Assembly: GCF_947499585.1 (NCBI RefSeq)
Contig: NZ_CANMOO010000001.1
Span: 124,001-188,000, forward strand
Length of the DNA stretch: 64,000 bases
Source: an uncultured Allomuricauda sp.
GTDB lineage: Bacteria > Bacteroidota > Bacteroidia > Flavobacteriales > Flavobacteriaceae
Reading direction: 5' to 3'
The notes under the pieces are model-generated. The model was not told where the DNA came from, ran no database searches, and was given only the letters and a program-made list of their open reading frames with translations. Made by a program: the position numbers and the translations under genes. Positions 42,440 through 50,846 of this stretch are shown here, in pieces; position 1 is the stretch's first letter, and each line of letters begins with the position of its first letter.

Positions 42440-42796
42440 GTGCTTGGTCGAGGAGTGTTTCCTATTCGTTATTCAATTGTTATTTTTTGTTATCTTGGTA
42501 TTCCCTTTATAACCAAACTAGTGAATTTCAACTGGGTAATTTCTGGAGATACCAATCCAACCATAAAAAAGGTTTGTATAGATTTAGAATATCGATTACG
42601 ACCTAGAATCACCAAATTCCTATTATCTCGATTAGATAGTGAATGCTTTGGGGATTTTTCCTCTTTCCATTTTGATGTGGACATTAAAAACCAATGGGTT
42701 TGGATTTCAGAAAAAACACCTCAAGGCTATATAGATAAAATAAAAACAGACTTTGATAATGAAATCAATGGTTCTGCCCTTTTCTCTGTCGCTTAG
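42440..42796 (+). CDS. Hypothetical protein, uncertain start
   Basis: An open frame of up to 118 codons starts at GTG 42440, 2 nt after the previous stop, with no in-frame ATG. The N-terminal third is hydrophobic (YSIVIFCYLGIPFITKLV); the rest is charged and looks coding (KVCIDLEYRLRPRITKFLLSR, KNQWVWISEKTPQGYIDKIKTDFDNEI). The TAG stop overlaps by 4 nt the TAA of the convergent phosphoesterase gene, as at other real gene pairs here. No family recognised. Confidence 0.45.
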   Translation: MLGRGVFPIRYSIVIFCYLGIPFITKLVNFNWVISGDTNPTIKKVCIDLEYRLRPRITKFLLSRLDSECFGDFSSFHFDVDIKNQWVWISEKTPQGYIDKIKTDFDNEINGSALFSVA

Positions 42797-43911
42797 TTAT
42801 CCTTGACTTGAATCTGCCATTGGATTACAGGGTGCTTCTTAGGAGCAACATAAGCGCCCAGTGCCTTTAATTTTAATTCAACAGAATCTAATCTTTCCAA
42901 TGTTTTTATTTGTATGGTCTTTGTTCCTTCTGCAGGAACGGTAAAAACTGGAGAACTTGAATAAAACGTATTTGGCATTTGGTTTTCAAATAAAAGATCA
43001 CTGCTCGAAACATTTTTCAAGGTAACCTTTAAAATGGAAGTATTATCAATATAAGTAGCATCCTCCACAACAATGCAAGCTTTTAATAATGGGGTCAAAT
43101 TTTCCTCTTTTCCTACCAAGAGCGAATTAAAAACAGCAACTGTTCTACCTGCAAAAAGGGCTTCTTTTAAGGAAGTTTCGGAGCTTTCTTTAGCAAAAAC
43201 CAATGTAATTGGTCGATTGTGACCTTTTTCAGTGTAGTCCCAATCAATTAGATCATGAACATCACTCGTTCCCATGATGGTTAAATTGTTTTCCAAGGCC
43301 AGGGCCAGGGATTCTTCAGCATAATCGGTTGCATTGATGACTTCAATACCGTGCAACTCTCCATTTTTAATCCGATTTTTTTGAAAATCACTCAAAACAG
43401 GGTTTCCATTAGGAGATTGTGGATACCATGCAGGATGGTTCCAGAATACGAAGGCACCTTGTTTCTTCGCCTCAACAAATTGTTTTACAGAATCTTTGTC
43501 CATTAGATTGTTAGCATCAGAAATAAAGATGGCATTACTATGCCCTGCTGGAGCACTTCTAGTAATTTCAGAGCCATGTACAATCAATAAATCGTGTTTT
43601 TTTGCTTCTTGCAATGCCAATTCAAAAGAACGGTTTCTGTCAGGATGGGGAATATCTTTAGAATGTGGTTGGTATTCTATATGTTCTGTCAAAGAGATTA
43701 CATCCAAATTATCTCGTAAGGCTTCCATCACGCGAATGGTAGGCCAAACGTTTCCATCTGAAAATACCGTATGTTGGTGCAAATCGGTTTTCAATGTTTT
43801 GTATCCAGGGACATTAGGGTACGTTATAGCACCAGAACTTTTATGTGAATGTTCTTGGGCATAAAATGTGATTGAAAAAAGAATTGAAAGAAAAAGTAGT
43901 TGGGTTTTCAT
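42793..43911 (-). CDS. Exported PHP-domain phosphoesterase (Sb-PDE-like)
   Basis: A 372-residue protein with signal peptide MKTQLLFLSILFSITFYAQ. PHP metal-binding motifs run in order: DLHQHTVFSDG, LTEHIEYQPH, VHGSEITR, FWNHPAW and GTSDVHDLID; together these supply the tri-nuclear metal ligands. A C-terminal beta domain about 270-372 follows (ATYIDNTSILKVTLKNVSSSDLLF). The family includes a Sphingobium phosphodiesterase; the natural substrate here is unknown, but a phosphate ester in the periplasm is likely. Confidence 0.85.
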   Translation of the reverse strand: MKTQLLFLSILFSITFYAQEHSHKSSGAITYPNVPGYKTLKTDLHQHTVFSDGNVWPTIRVMEALRDNLDVISLTEHIEYQPHSKDIPHPDRNRSFELALQEAKKHDLLIVHGSEITRSAPAGHSNAIFISDANNLMDKDSVKQFVEAKKQGAFVFWNHPAWYPQSPNGNPVLSDFQKNRIKNGELHGIEVINATDYAEESLALALENNLTIMGTSDVHDLIDWDYTEKGHNRPITLVFAKESSETSLKEALFAGRTVAVFNSLLVGKEENLTPLLKACIVVEDATYIDNTSILKVTLKNVSSSDLLFENQMPNTFYSSSPVFTVPAEGTKTIQIKTLERLDSVELKLKALGAYVAPKKHPVIQWQIQVKDN

Positions 43912-44019
43912 AATGATGGTTTCTTCAAATGTATAAAACTACACGGATTACCAATTTTACAAGAGAATTACTTTTGGTTAAGAAACGGTTAACCATAAAA
44001 AAACCATGTTTAACAACGA

Positions 44020-44658
44020 CTATTCCTTAACCCAACGAAGAACAGAAAAAACCATCCAAAGAAATATTCCAAATGCAAATGTCATCAACCATACTTTAGA
44101 TTGTCCTAAACTTAAAACTATTTCATTGGACAGTAAGCGTGGTCGAACTAAAATGTCCCATGAATTAAACCGAAGGAACCTACCTACATAAATACCATAT
44201 CCGCTCACTATACAAATACCAAAGGCGATAACTAATGCCCATCTTTCTTGTAGATAGAAGCATAAGAATTTGAATACATCAATCAAAGATAGAATGCCTA
44301 AAATCAATCCGTTAAAAGCAAAAACAAAGACAATAAACAGATCAAACCATTTCCAGAAAGAGTATTCATTATGTAGATGTATGAGATCTGTTATAATGTA
44401 AGGCGCATTTGGAATGAGAACCAACCAAATTAAAAACAATACCAAACGAGTACGATTTTTTATTCTCTCATACGGATACCAATATACTGTTTGCGTAAGT
44501 ATGTAAGGCAAAGCAGCTAAGAATAGATTCCAAATTAAAAAACCGTAAAAGGAGGAGCCTGTAACCAATGCCCTGACCAGTACCAATATGGTCGCAAATA
44601 ATAAAGAGAGCAGTAGTGTTCTATAATGAACTATTGTAAATAATATGAATCTGTTCAT
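44020..44658 (-). CDS. DUF1361 integral membrane protein
   Basis: A 212-residue protein with about six membrane helices: 10-30, 37-56, 70-90, 103-125, 138-160 and 185-207. Family-typical stretches are LIWLVLIPNAPYIITDLIHL, WFDLFIVFVFAFNGLILG, and GYGIYVGRFLRFNSWDIL. DUF1361 proteins are common in Bacteroidota and Firmicutes and have no assigned activity. It stands alone between the phosphoesterase and creD, 65 nt downstream of the latter on the same strand. Confidence 0.85.
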   Translation of the reverse strand: MNRFILFTIVHYRTLLLSLLFATILVLVRALVTGSSFYGFLIWNLFLAALPYILTQTVYWYPYERIKNRTRLVLFLIWLVLIPNAPYIITDLIHLHNEYSFWKWFDLFIVFVFAFNGLILGILSLIDVFKFLCFYLQERWALVIAFGICIVSGYGIYVGRFLRFNSWDILVRPRLLSNEIVLSLGQSKVWLMTFAFGIFLWMVFSVLRWVKE

Positions 44659-44723
44659 GAAATATGATTTAAAGCGATTGTAAAAAATACTGTTCCAGGT
44701 TTACTGGAACAGTACATATACTT

Positions 44724-46082
44724 TTAGGCAGGCAGTTGACTTCCTGACCAATCAATTTTTCTAGAGGTAAACATGATAACACTCAAAATGACAAACAGAC
44801 CTATACTACCAACTAGTAAGGCATAGTCTTCCAGCTGTATTATCACAAAAATGAACGTATACAAACTGAACATGGATCCTAAAATCAAAAAAGTGAATTT
44901 TGAATTTTTTAAGATGGATCTGGAATATATTGTAATCAGTGTTACTACAGATACTCCTGAAATTAGATAGGCAAAAAGGTAACTTTGATGTTCAGAAATG
45001 GAAATTAAAAGGGTATAGAACATGACCAATGCCAATCCAATCATCAAATATTGAAAGGGATGAATGGATATTTTACTGCTAATCTGAATCAATAGAAATA
45101 CTAAAAGAGTCAACCCAACAATCATAAGGCCATATTTACTGGTTCGCTCGGTTTTCTGGTAGTCGTCCACAGGCACAAGAAACTCGGTTCCAAATGAAAA
45201 TTGTGATAAATCTGGCAACGAATCAAAAAAGTATTGCCCAAATCTTCGGTTGGTTTCCAACACCTTCCATTTGGCTTCAAAACCTTTGTCAGAAATCTTT
45301 TTACCTTCTGTATCTGGGAGAAAATTTCCATTAAAGCTTGGAGAATGCCAATTGGACTTCATGGATACATCAGTTTCTCTGCCAATGGGAATATACTGTA
45401 GTGTTTGGCTGCCATTTATCCCGAAATTAGATTCAAAAGCCAAAGAATGTTCCTTTATTTTATTTAAGTCCGTTAAAAAACCAGATTCCAAGGTATTCAT
45501 AAAAGAAGAATCGAACTTGGGTTTTAAAGGATATGTATTTTCGCCAAGTTTTACGTTGATGGTGTTCCGAATGCCTTTAAGATTGCTAGTTTTAAATACA
45601 ACTGTAGCTTTGTTCCAAAGAATATCTTCGTCCTTTATTTCCCTGACAGCGAAGTTGAGCTTGGCAAATTTTCCTTTTATTTTGGTATCAGCGGTATATA
45701 CTACAGACTCATAGATGCCACGTTCTAAAGGTTGTGTGTTTACGTTAGAGTCTATATCAAGTTCCCAAGGAAAGAAATACGCTGTATGCATCTCCGGTTT
45801 TTCAGTTTTCAAAAAAGTTTTGGTTTTTTCATCAAAAACTTTTTCTTCTACATAAGTTCTATAAGGGACTTTTAAAATAGGTCCATAGAGCACCACTTTT
45901 TCACCCCATTTACTGTTGATTTCGGCAATAACATCAGTTTGTCTAAATCCTCTTTCTCTAATAAGGTCTTTTACAAAACTCAGCGGAATCAATAATATTA
46001 GAATTAAGAATCCTACGGTTAGCATTTTAGCTGAGATTGAGTTTTTAAACCAGTTTCCAATTTTCTGTTTTTGAATAGCCAT
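44724..46082 (-). CDS. creD: CreD-family inner-membrane protein
   Basis: A 452-residue protein. A first membrane segment about 20-42 (MLTVGFLILILLIPLSFVKDL) is followed by the CreD signature LIRERGFRQTDVIAEINSKWG, then a ~270-residue extracytoplasmic domain with FGTEFLVPVDDYQKTERTSKYGLMIVGLTLL, and five or six C-terminal helices (VFLLIQISSKISIHPFQYLMIGLALVMFYTLLISISEH). In E. coli CreD belongs to the CreBC envelope-stress regulon and affects colicin E2 tolerance; molecular function is unresolved. A perfect operator palindrome lies 18 nt before the start and matches that of the neighbouring regulator operon. Confidence 0.93.
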   Translation of the reverse strand: MAIQKQKIGNWFKNSISAKMLTVGFLILILLIPLSFVKDLIRERGFRQTDVIAEINSKWGEKVVLYGPILKVPYRTYVEEKVFDEKTKTFLKTEKPEMHTAYFFPWELDIDSNVNTQPLERGIYESVVYTADTKIKGKFAKLNFAVREIKDEDILWNKATVVFKTSNLKGIRNTINVKLGENTYPLKPKFDSSFMNTLESGFLTDLNKIKEHSLAFESNFGINGSQTLQYIPIGRETDVSMKSNWHSPSFNGNFLPDTEGKKISDKGFEAKWKVLETNRRFGQYFFDSLPDLSQFSFGTEFLVPVDDYQKTERTSKYGLMIVGLTLLVFLLIQISSKISIHPFQYLMIGLALVMFYTLLISISEHQSYLFAYLISGVSVVTLITIYSRSILKNSKFTFLILGSMFSLYTFIFVIIQLEDYALLVGSIGLFVILSVIMFTSRKIDWSGSQLPA

Positions 46083-46099
46083 AATATATAATTTAAAGT

Positions 46100-46116
46100 A
46101 CTTTGAATTTCAAAGT
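46100..46116. promoter_or_regulatory. Operator palindrome upstream of creD
   Basis: ACTTTGAA-T-TTCAAAGT, a perfect 17-bp palindrome. It is part of a 25-bp block (46092-46116) that matches 47039-47063 at every position except the central base. It probably binds the winged-helix regulator encoded at 46135. Confidence 0.75.
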
Positions 46117-46134
46117 GAATGAATAAAAAAATGA

Positions 46135-46428
46135 TTATTGATTTTTAATGATATGTTCCAATGCTTCTATGTGTTTTTTAAAGGATATTTTACCTAATGC
46201 AGTAGCTGAATATCTTGTGTTGGGTTTTTTGCCAATGAACGACTTTTCAATTTTTATATACTCCGCTTTTTCCAATGTCTTTGTGTGACTTGCGAGATTA
46301 CCATCCGTAACATCCAATAACTCTTTAAGCCGATTAAAATCAACCTCTTCATTAACCATAAGAATAGACATTATACCTAATCTTATGCGATGATCAAACA
46401 ATTTGTTGATATTGTCAATAAGCCCCAT
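46135..46428 (-). CDS. Small winged-helix transcriptional regulator
   Basis: A 97-residue protein, nearly all wHTH: LFDHRIRLGIMSILMVNEEVDFNRLKELLDVTDGNLASHTKTLEKAEYIKIEKSF, then the wing KKPNTRYSATALG and a C-terminal helix that should form the dimer. It resembles the HTH_27 / MarR-like single-domain group. It starts 1 nt after the stop of the membrane protein gene and is translated from the same mRNA. Two copies of a matching palindromic operator flank its operon and creD, so autoregulation and creD control are likely. Confidence 0.92.
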   Translation of the reverse strand: MGLIDNINKLFDHRIRLGIMSILMVNEEVDFNRLKELLDVTDGNLASHTKTLEKAEYIKIEKSFIGKKPNTRYSATALGKISFKKHIEALEHIIKNQ

Positions 46429-46429
46429 G

Positions 46430-47038
46430 CTATGCTTTTTCTTCTTTAAAATAAATCAGGCTGCCATATATAATGTGCAAAACACCAAATCCAATCACCC
46501 AGAACCAAAATCCGTATCCAGGTAGTGCAGCACATATCAATCCTAAAATAATTTCTGCATACCCCAAATATTTTACATTTCCAATGGTGTATTTGGAGGC
46601 ATTTACCAACGCCAATCCATAAAAAATGAGCATCAATGACCCTGTGAGTCCATAATGCTGGCTGTTAAGTTTGATGAGAATATATATACCACCAGTAACC
46701 AGTGGCACCAAAAAACTGATAAGCAATCTTTTAGTGGTTTCATCCCATACCTTTTCATTATTTTTTTTTGCTTTTTTTGAGGACAATAAATAAGCAGTAA
46801 CCAAGCTCAGAACAGCAACTGCGATTAAAATACCCACAATTATTTTAAAATTCCAACTATGTAGGGTCACATAACCTTCGTTTTTAGGAATTAGGAAGAT
46901 ATAAGTGACAATGGCTCCAGTAATGGCATAGATGCCAGCTAAAATCCCAGATAGCCCGCTAAGAGAGATAAATCTGGAAGAACGATTCATTAAATCCTTG
47001 ATTTGGGAAATATCGTCTAAGTATTTTTTTGATTCCAT
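46430..47038 (-). CDS. Integral membrane protein co-transcribed with the wHTH regulator
   Basis: A 202-residue protein with a cytoplasmic N-terminus (MESKKYLDDISQIKDLMNRSSRF) and about six helices (24-45, 62-85, 100-122, 126-145, 150-170, 172-192). The short loop FISLSGLSGILAGIYAITGAIV is common to flavobacterial proteins in this position. It is the first gene of a two-gene unit with the regulator; the operator palindrome is 9-25 nt upstream of its ATG. It may be the sensor or effector controlled by the regulator. No biochemical activity is predicted. Confidence 0.8.
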   Translation of the reverse strand: MESKKYLDDISQIKDLMNRSSRFISLSGLSGILAGIYAITGAIVTYIFLIPKNEGYVTLHSWNFKIIVGILIAVAVLSLVTAYLLSSKKAKKNNEKVWDETTKRLLISFLVPLVTGGIYILIKLNSQHYGLTGSLMLIFYGLALVNASKYTIGNVKYLGYAEIILGLICAALPGYGFWFWVIGFGVLHIIYGSLIYFKEEKA

Positions 47039-47046
47039 TTTAAAGT

Positions 47047-47063
47047 ACTTTGAAATTCAAAGT
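47047..47063. promoter_or_regulatory. Operator palindrome upstream of the regulator operon
   Basis: ACTTTGAA-A-TTCAAAGT, a perfect 17-bp palindrome, 9 nt before the membrane-protein ATG. Read on the minus strand its first half forms TAACTTTG, a match to the TAnnTTTG -7 box, so binding here would block RNA polymerase. Confidence 0.75.
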
Positions 47064-47119
47064 TAATATAATTTTCTTATCACGATGATTTTTTTTAAAA
47101 AATTAGATGAATTACCACT

Positions 47120-47127
47120 TATTTTTG
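47120..47127 (+). promoter_or_regulatory. -7 box 4 nt before the DUF1801 gene
   Basis: TATTTTTG matches TAnnTTTG and ends 4 nt before the ATG at 47132, implying an almost leaderless mRNA. Confidence 0.45.
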
Positions 47128-47131
47128 AATT

Positions 47132-47497
47132 ATGAATCCAGCAGAGGACTACATTCTAAGCCAAGAGGAACCTTTTAAAGGTATTTTATTACAGTTACAA
47201 GTACTGATTGAAACGACTATTCCAGAGTTGGAGCTAAAATTTAAATATAGGATCCCATTTTACTATTTAGACGGTAAGCCATTTTGTTATATAAATGTAC
47301 CCTCCAAAAAAAAGTATGCTGATGTTGGTTTTTGGAGCTCTGCTCATTTAACGGCCCATCTTGATAAAATGACTACAGATGGAAGAAAAGTAATGAAATC
47401 TCTTCGCTATACTACTTTGGATGAAATTGATGGGCAAGTTTTGATTGAAGTCTTACAAGATGCCTATGATGTAAACCACAAAGGATTTTGGAAGTAA
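47132..47497 (+). CDS. DUF1801 domain protein (YdhG-like)
   Basis: A 121-residue cytoplasmic protein. It shows the YdhG/DUF1801 pattern: PFKGILLQLQVLIETTIPELELKFKYRIPFYYLDGKPFCYINVPSKKKYADVGFW, then KVMKSLRYTTLDEIDGQVL. Members adopt a small alpha/beta fold with a conserved aromatic patch and no assigned activity. It is convergent with kdsA, 6 nt between stops. Confidence 0.88.
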   Translation: MNPAEDYILSQEEPFKGILLQLQVLIETTIPELELKFKYRIPFYYLDGKPFCYINVPSKKKYADVGFWSSAHLTAHLDKMTTDGRKVMKSLRYTTLDEIDGQVLIEVLQDAYDVNHKGFWK

Positions 47498-47503
47498 GAT
47501 TGG

Positions 47504-48322
47504 CTAGAGGCTATTTATAGTTTTTCTTATCGCCACCAAATCGGTCAATAGTTTTTCAAGTAGACTTAGGTCTAACATATTTGCGCCATCACTCTTGGCA
47601 TTGGCCGGGTCAAAATGGGTTTCCATAAAAAGTCCGTCAACTCCCGCGGCAATGCCTGCACGTGCCATAGTTCCTATTAACGCAGGTCTTCCCCCAGTTA
47701 CACCAGAAGATTGATTTGGTTGTTGTAACGAATGCGTTACATCTAGTACCACAGGTGCATACTGCTTCATGGTGGGGATACCTCTAAAATCCACAATCAT
47801 ATCCTGGTAACCGAACATGGTACCGCGATCTGTTATAATGGCCTGCTCATTACCCGTCTCTGTCACTTTGGTAACGGCATGTTTCATGCTCTCTGGAGAC
47901 ATAAATTGTCCCTTTTTCAGGTTTACGGTTTTACCGGTTTTTGCAGCCGCTACGACTAAATCTGTTTGCCTAACCAAAAAAGCAGGAATCTGAAGGATAT
48001 CTACATATTCCGCAGCCATGGCTGCATCCTGTTCTGTGTGTATATCCGTAACTGTGGGAACTTTAAAAGTCTCTGATACTTTTCTTAGGATTTTCAATGC
48101 TTTTTCGTCGCCAATACCAGTAAAAGAATCTATTCGGCTTCTATTGGCCTTTTTAAAACTTCCCTTAAAAACATAGGGGATCTCAAGCTTCTCCGTAATC
48201 TCAACTACTTGTTCGGCAATTCGAAGGGCCATTTCTTCACCTTCAATGGCACAAGGACCCGCTAGCAAGAAAAAATTATCACTATTTGTATGTTTTAACT
48301 GAGGGATTACGTCTAATTGCAT
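47504..48322 (-). CDS. kdsA: 3-deoxy-D-manno-octulosonate 8-phosphate synthase (KDO-8-P synthase)
   Basis: Start placed at 48322 (MQLDVIPQLKHTNSDNFFLLAGPCAI), 272 residues, the usual KdsA length; an open extension to 48397 adds aromatic-rich residues unlike the family. Motifs: LLAGPCAIEGEEMALRIAE, VFKGSFKKANRSRIDSFTGIGDEKAL, TDIHTEQDAA, DILQIPAFLVRQTDL, LKKGQFMSPES, DVTHSLQQPNQSSGVTGG and MARAGIAAGVDGLFMETHFDP. It condenses phosphoenolpyruvate and arabinose-5-phosphate to KDO-8-P for lipopolysaccharide. No other LPS gene is adjacent. The first conserved cysteine in AGPC is present; an Asn, not the metal-ligand Cys of metal-dependent KdsA, occupies KANR. Confidence 0.96.
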   Translation of the reverse strand: MQLDVIPQLKHTNSDNFFLLAGPCAIEGEEMALRIAEQVVEITEKLEIPYVFKGSFKKANRSRIDSFTGIGDEKALKILRKVSETFKVPTVTDIHTEQDAAMAAEYVDILQIPAFLVRQTDLVVAAAKTGKTVNLKKGQFMSPESMKHAVTKVTETGNEQAIITDRGTMFGYQDMIVDFRGIPTMKQYAPVVLDVTHSLQQPNQSSGVTGGRPALIGTMARAGIAAGVDGLFMETHFDPANAKSDGANMLDLSLLEKLLTDLVAIRKTINSL

Positions 48323-48391
48323 CAACACATGTTTTGGCAAAAATACTATTTTGAAAAAGTATATGTTATAATAGTACCAAATTAACCTACA

Positions 48392-48949
48392 ATGCATAGA
48401 ATTATCCTTTTAGCAACCTTCTTTTGTTGCACTCTGATACAGGCCCAATTTGGCAAAAACTGCGAGGTAAGACAAATTAAGATTAACTTCTTTAACCCTG
48501 GCCTTGAGTATGAGATGGGTTTAGGGGTCAATAGCACTTTGGATTTTAGGGTAGCATGGCAAGTTGCATTGGAACCGGCAAGCTCTACACCTATTGAAGA
48601 TTACGATTTCTTCCCGGCCATTACCGTTCAGAACAGATATTACAACAATTTTAATGGTAGGTATAGAAGAGGTAGACAGATTTATGGAAATTCGGGGAAT
48701 TATATAGCTCCCACTGTTGCAGTTTTTTCTCCTGAGAAAAGAGTTGTAGAAAATACACTGGTAGATGGCGTACATGCATATTCAGGCTTGGTTTATGGTG
48801 TGCAAAGAAGTTATAATTCTGGATTGAGTTTTTCAATAGATGCGGGAGCCGGTTATTATTTTGGTCCTTTTGAAGGGGGAATCCACCCAGTTTTAAATTT
48901 TAGTTTGGGTTGGATTATTAGCGAGAAGCGATGGTGTGTTGGAAAATAA
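48392..48949 (+). CDS. Exported beta-rich protein, probable small outer-membrane protein
   Basis: A 185-residue protein with signal peptide MHRIILLATFFCCTLIQAQ. Alternating hydrophobic strands with aromatic residues (FFNPGLEYEMGLG, LDFRVAWQVALE, ALTV-type IAPTVAVFS, YSGLVYGVQRSY, FSIDAGAGYYFGPFEGG, LNFSLGWII) suggest a small beta-barrel of about eight strands. I recognise no enzyme motif. It is divergent from kdsA, an LPS-pathway gene, with 69 nt between start codons. Confidence 0.72.
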   Translation: MHRIILLATFFCCTLIQAQFGKNCEVRQIKINFFNPGLEYEMGLGVNSTLDFRVAWQVALEPASSTPIEDYDFFPAITVQNRYYNNFNGRYRRGRQIYGNSGNYIAPTVAVFSPEKRVVENTLVDGVHAYSGLVYGVQRSYNSGLSFSIDAGAGYYFGPFEGGIHPVLNFSLGWIISEKRWCVGK

Positions 48950-49019
48950 CTATGAAACACACTCAAAATCAATAAGATAAAAATAACATTTGATAGCACT
49001 AACAAGCAGAAAATAGCAG

Positions 49020-49027
49020 TATCTTTG
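49020..49027 (+). promoter_or_regulatory. -7 box of typA
   Basis: TATCTTTG fits TAnnTTTG and ends 19 nt before the typA ATG. Confidence 0.5.
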
Positions 49028-49046
49028 CAGCCTTAAAAATTAGGTT

Positions 49047-50846
49047 ATGACCAAGATTAAGAATATTGCTATCATAGCGCACGTTGACCACGGTAAAACA
49101 ACCTTGGTTGATAAAATCATGTTTCATTGTCAGTTATTCAGAGACAATGAGAACAAGGGTGATTTAATTTTGGATAATAATGACCTTGAAAGAGAGCGGG
49201 GAATTACAATTGTTTCCAAGAACGTTTCTGTTGTTTACAAAGACACTAAAATAAATATCATAGATACTCCTGGTCACGCCGATTTTGGAGGTGAAGTTGA
49301 GCGTGTGCTTAATATGGCAGATGGGGTACTGTTATTGGTAGATGCCTTTGAAGGACCTATGCCACAGACTCGATTCGTTTTACAAAAAGCTATTGATCTT
49401 GGATTAAAACCTTGCGTTGTCATCAATAAAGTTGATAAGGAAAATTGTACTCCAGAAGAAGTACATGAAAAGGTTTTCGATTTAATGTTTGAACTGGGAG
49501 CTGAAGAATGGCAATTGGATTTTCCAACGGTATACGGTTCAGCAAAGCAGAACTGGATGAGCGAAGATTTTCAAAAACCGACCTCTAATATAGAACCACT
49601 TCTGGATATGGTAATAGAACATGTCCCAGAATTTAAACCAGAGCAAGGGTCTACTCAAATGTTGATTACTTCTTTGGATTTCTCATCTTTTACAGGACGT
49701 ATTGCTATTGGTAGATTACAACGTGGTACTTTAAAAGAAGGCCAGCAAATCTCTTTGGTGAAAAGGGATGGTAGTATTGTAAAAACCAAAGTGAAAGAAC
49801 TTTTTACTTTTGAAGGATTGGGTCGTAAAAAAGTACAAGAAGTTGTAGCGGGTGATATTTGCGCAATAGTTGGTATGGAAGGCTTTGAAATTGGTGACAC
49901 GGTTGCTGATTTAGAAAATCCCGAAAAATTGAAAACCATTGCCATTGATGAACCTACAATGAGCATGTTGTTTACAATTAATGACAGTCCATTTTTTGGT
50001 AAGGATGGTAAATTTGTGACATCCAGACATATCAAAGAACGTTTGGAAAAAGAACTGGAAAAGAATTTGGCGCTACGCGTTGAAGAAACCGATAGTGCGG
50101 ATAAATTCATGGTTTTTGGTCGAGGTGTTTTGCATCTTTCCGTATTGATAGAAACCATGCGTAGAGAAGGGTACGAACTTCAAATAGGACAGCCTCAGGT
50201 TATAATCAAAGAAGTTGATGGAGTAAAATGTGAACCAGTAGAACATTTAACCATTGATTTGCCAGAAGAAGTATCTGGAAAGGCAGTAGAAATGGTTTCC
50301 ATTAGAAAAGGTGAAATGACCAGTATGGAAGCAAAGGGTTCTCGAATGCTTTGTGAATTTTTGATTCCGTCCAGAGGAATTATTGGTCTTAGAAATCAAT
50401 TGTTGACTGCCACCGCAGGTGAAGCGATTATGGCTCATCGCTTTTTAGAGTACCAACCTTTAAAAGGGGATATTGCACAAAGGCAAAACGGGTCTCTGGT
50501 CTCTATGGAGAATGGTACTGCTATTCCTTATTCTATCGATAAACTTCAAGATAGAGGCAAATTTTTTATTGATCCGGGAGAAGATATTTACGAAGGACAG
50601 GTTATTGGTGAAAATTCACGTGGTGATGATATGACCGTTAATGTAACCAAGACTAAAAAATTATCGAATGTACGTTCTTCAGGTGCAGATGATAAGGCTA
50701 AAATTGTACCGGCTATAAAGTTTTCTTTGGAAGAAGCATTGGAATATATTCAGAAAGATGAATATGTTGAGGTAACTCCTAGTCATATTAGACTTAGAAA
50801 AATTTATCTAAAAGAAGTAGACAGAAAGCGAAACAAGATAGATTAA
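49047..50846 (+). CDS. typA: Ribosome-associated GTPase TypA/BipA
   Basis: A 599-residue translational GTPase with G1 AHVDHGKTT, switch I ERERGITIVSKN, G3 DTPGHADFGGEVERVL, G4 NKVDKENC, then EF-Tu domain-II-like and two EF-G-like domains (MSMLFTINDSPFFGKDGKFVTSRHIKERL, VLHLSVLIETMRREGYELQIGQPQVI) and the BipA-specific C-terminus. It binds the 70S ribosome and supports late 50S assembly, growth at low temperature and stress responses. Its TAA overlaps by 4 nt the TAA of the convergent ROK gene. A -7 box lies 19 nt upstream. Confidence 0.97.
   Translation: MTKIKNIAIIAHVDHGKTTLVDKIMFHCQLFRDNENKGDLILDNNDLERERGITIVSKNVSVVYKDTKINIIDTPGHADFGGEVERVLNMADGVLLLVDAFEGPMPQTRFVLQKAIDLGLKPCVVINKVDKENCTPEEVHEKVFDLMFELGAEEWQLDFPTVYGSAKQNWMSEDFQKPTSNIEPLLDMVIEHVPEFKPEQGSTQMLITSLDFSSFTGRIAIGRLQRGTLKEGQQISLVKRDGSIVKTKVKELFTFEGLGRKKVQEVVAGDICAIVGMEGFEIGDTVADLENPEKLKTIAIDEPTMSMLFTINDSPFFGKDGKFVTSRHIKERLEKELEKNLALRVEETDSADKFMVFGRGVLHLSVLIETMRREGYELQIGQPQVIIKEVDGVKCEPVEHLTIDLPEEVSGKAVEMVSIRKGEMTSMEAKGSRMLCEFLIPSRGIIGLRNQLLTATAGEAIMAHRFLEYQPLKGDIAQRQNGSLVSMENGTAIPYSIDKLQDRGKFFIDPGEDIYEGQVIGENSRGDDMTVNVTKTKKLSNVRSSGADDKAKIVPAIKFSLEEALEYIQKDEYVEVTPSHIRLRKIYLKEVDRKRNKID

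Noticed and set aside
48323-48397. 25-residue N-terminal extension of KdsA
   Set aside because: KdsA proteins begin near LDVIPQLKH; the extension is Tyr/Phe-rich and overlaps the divergent gene start.
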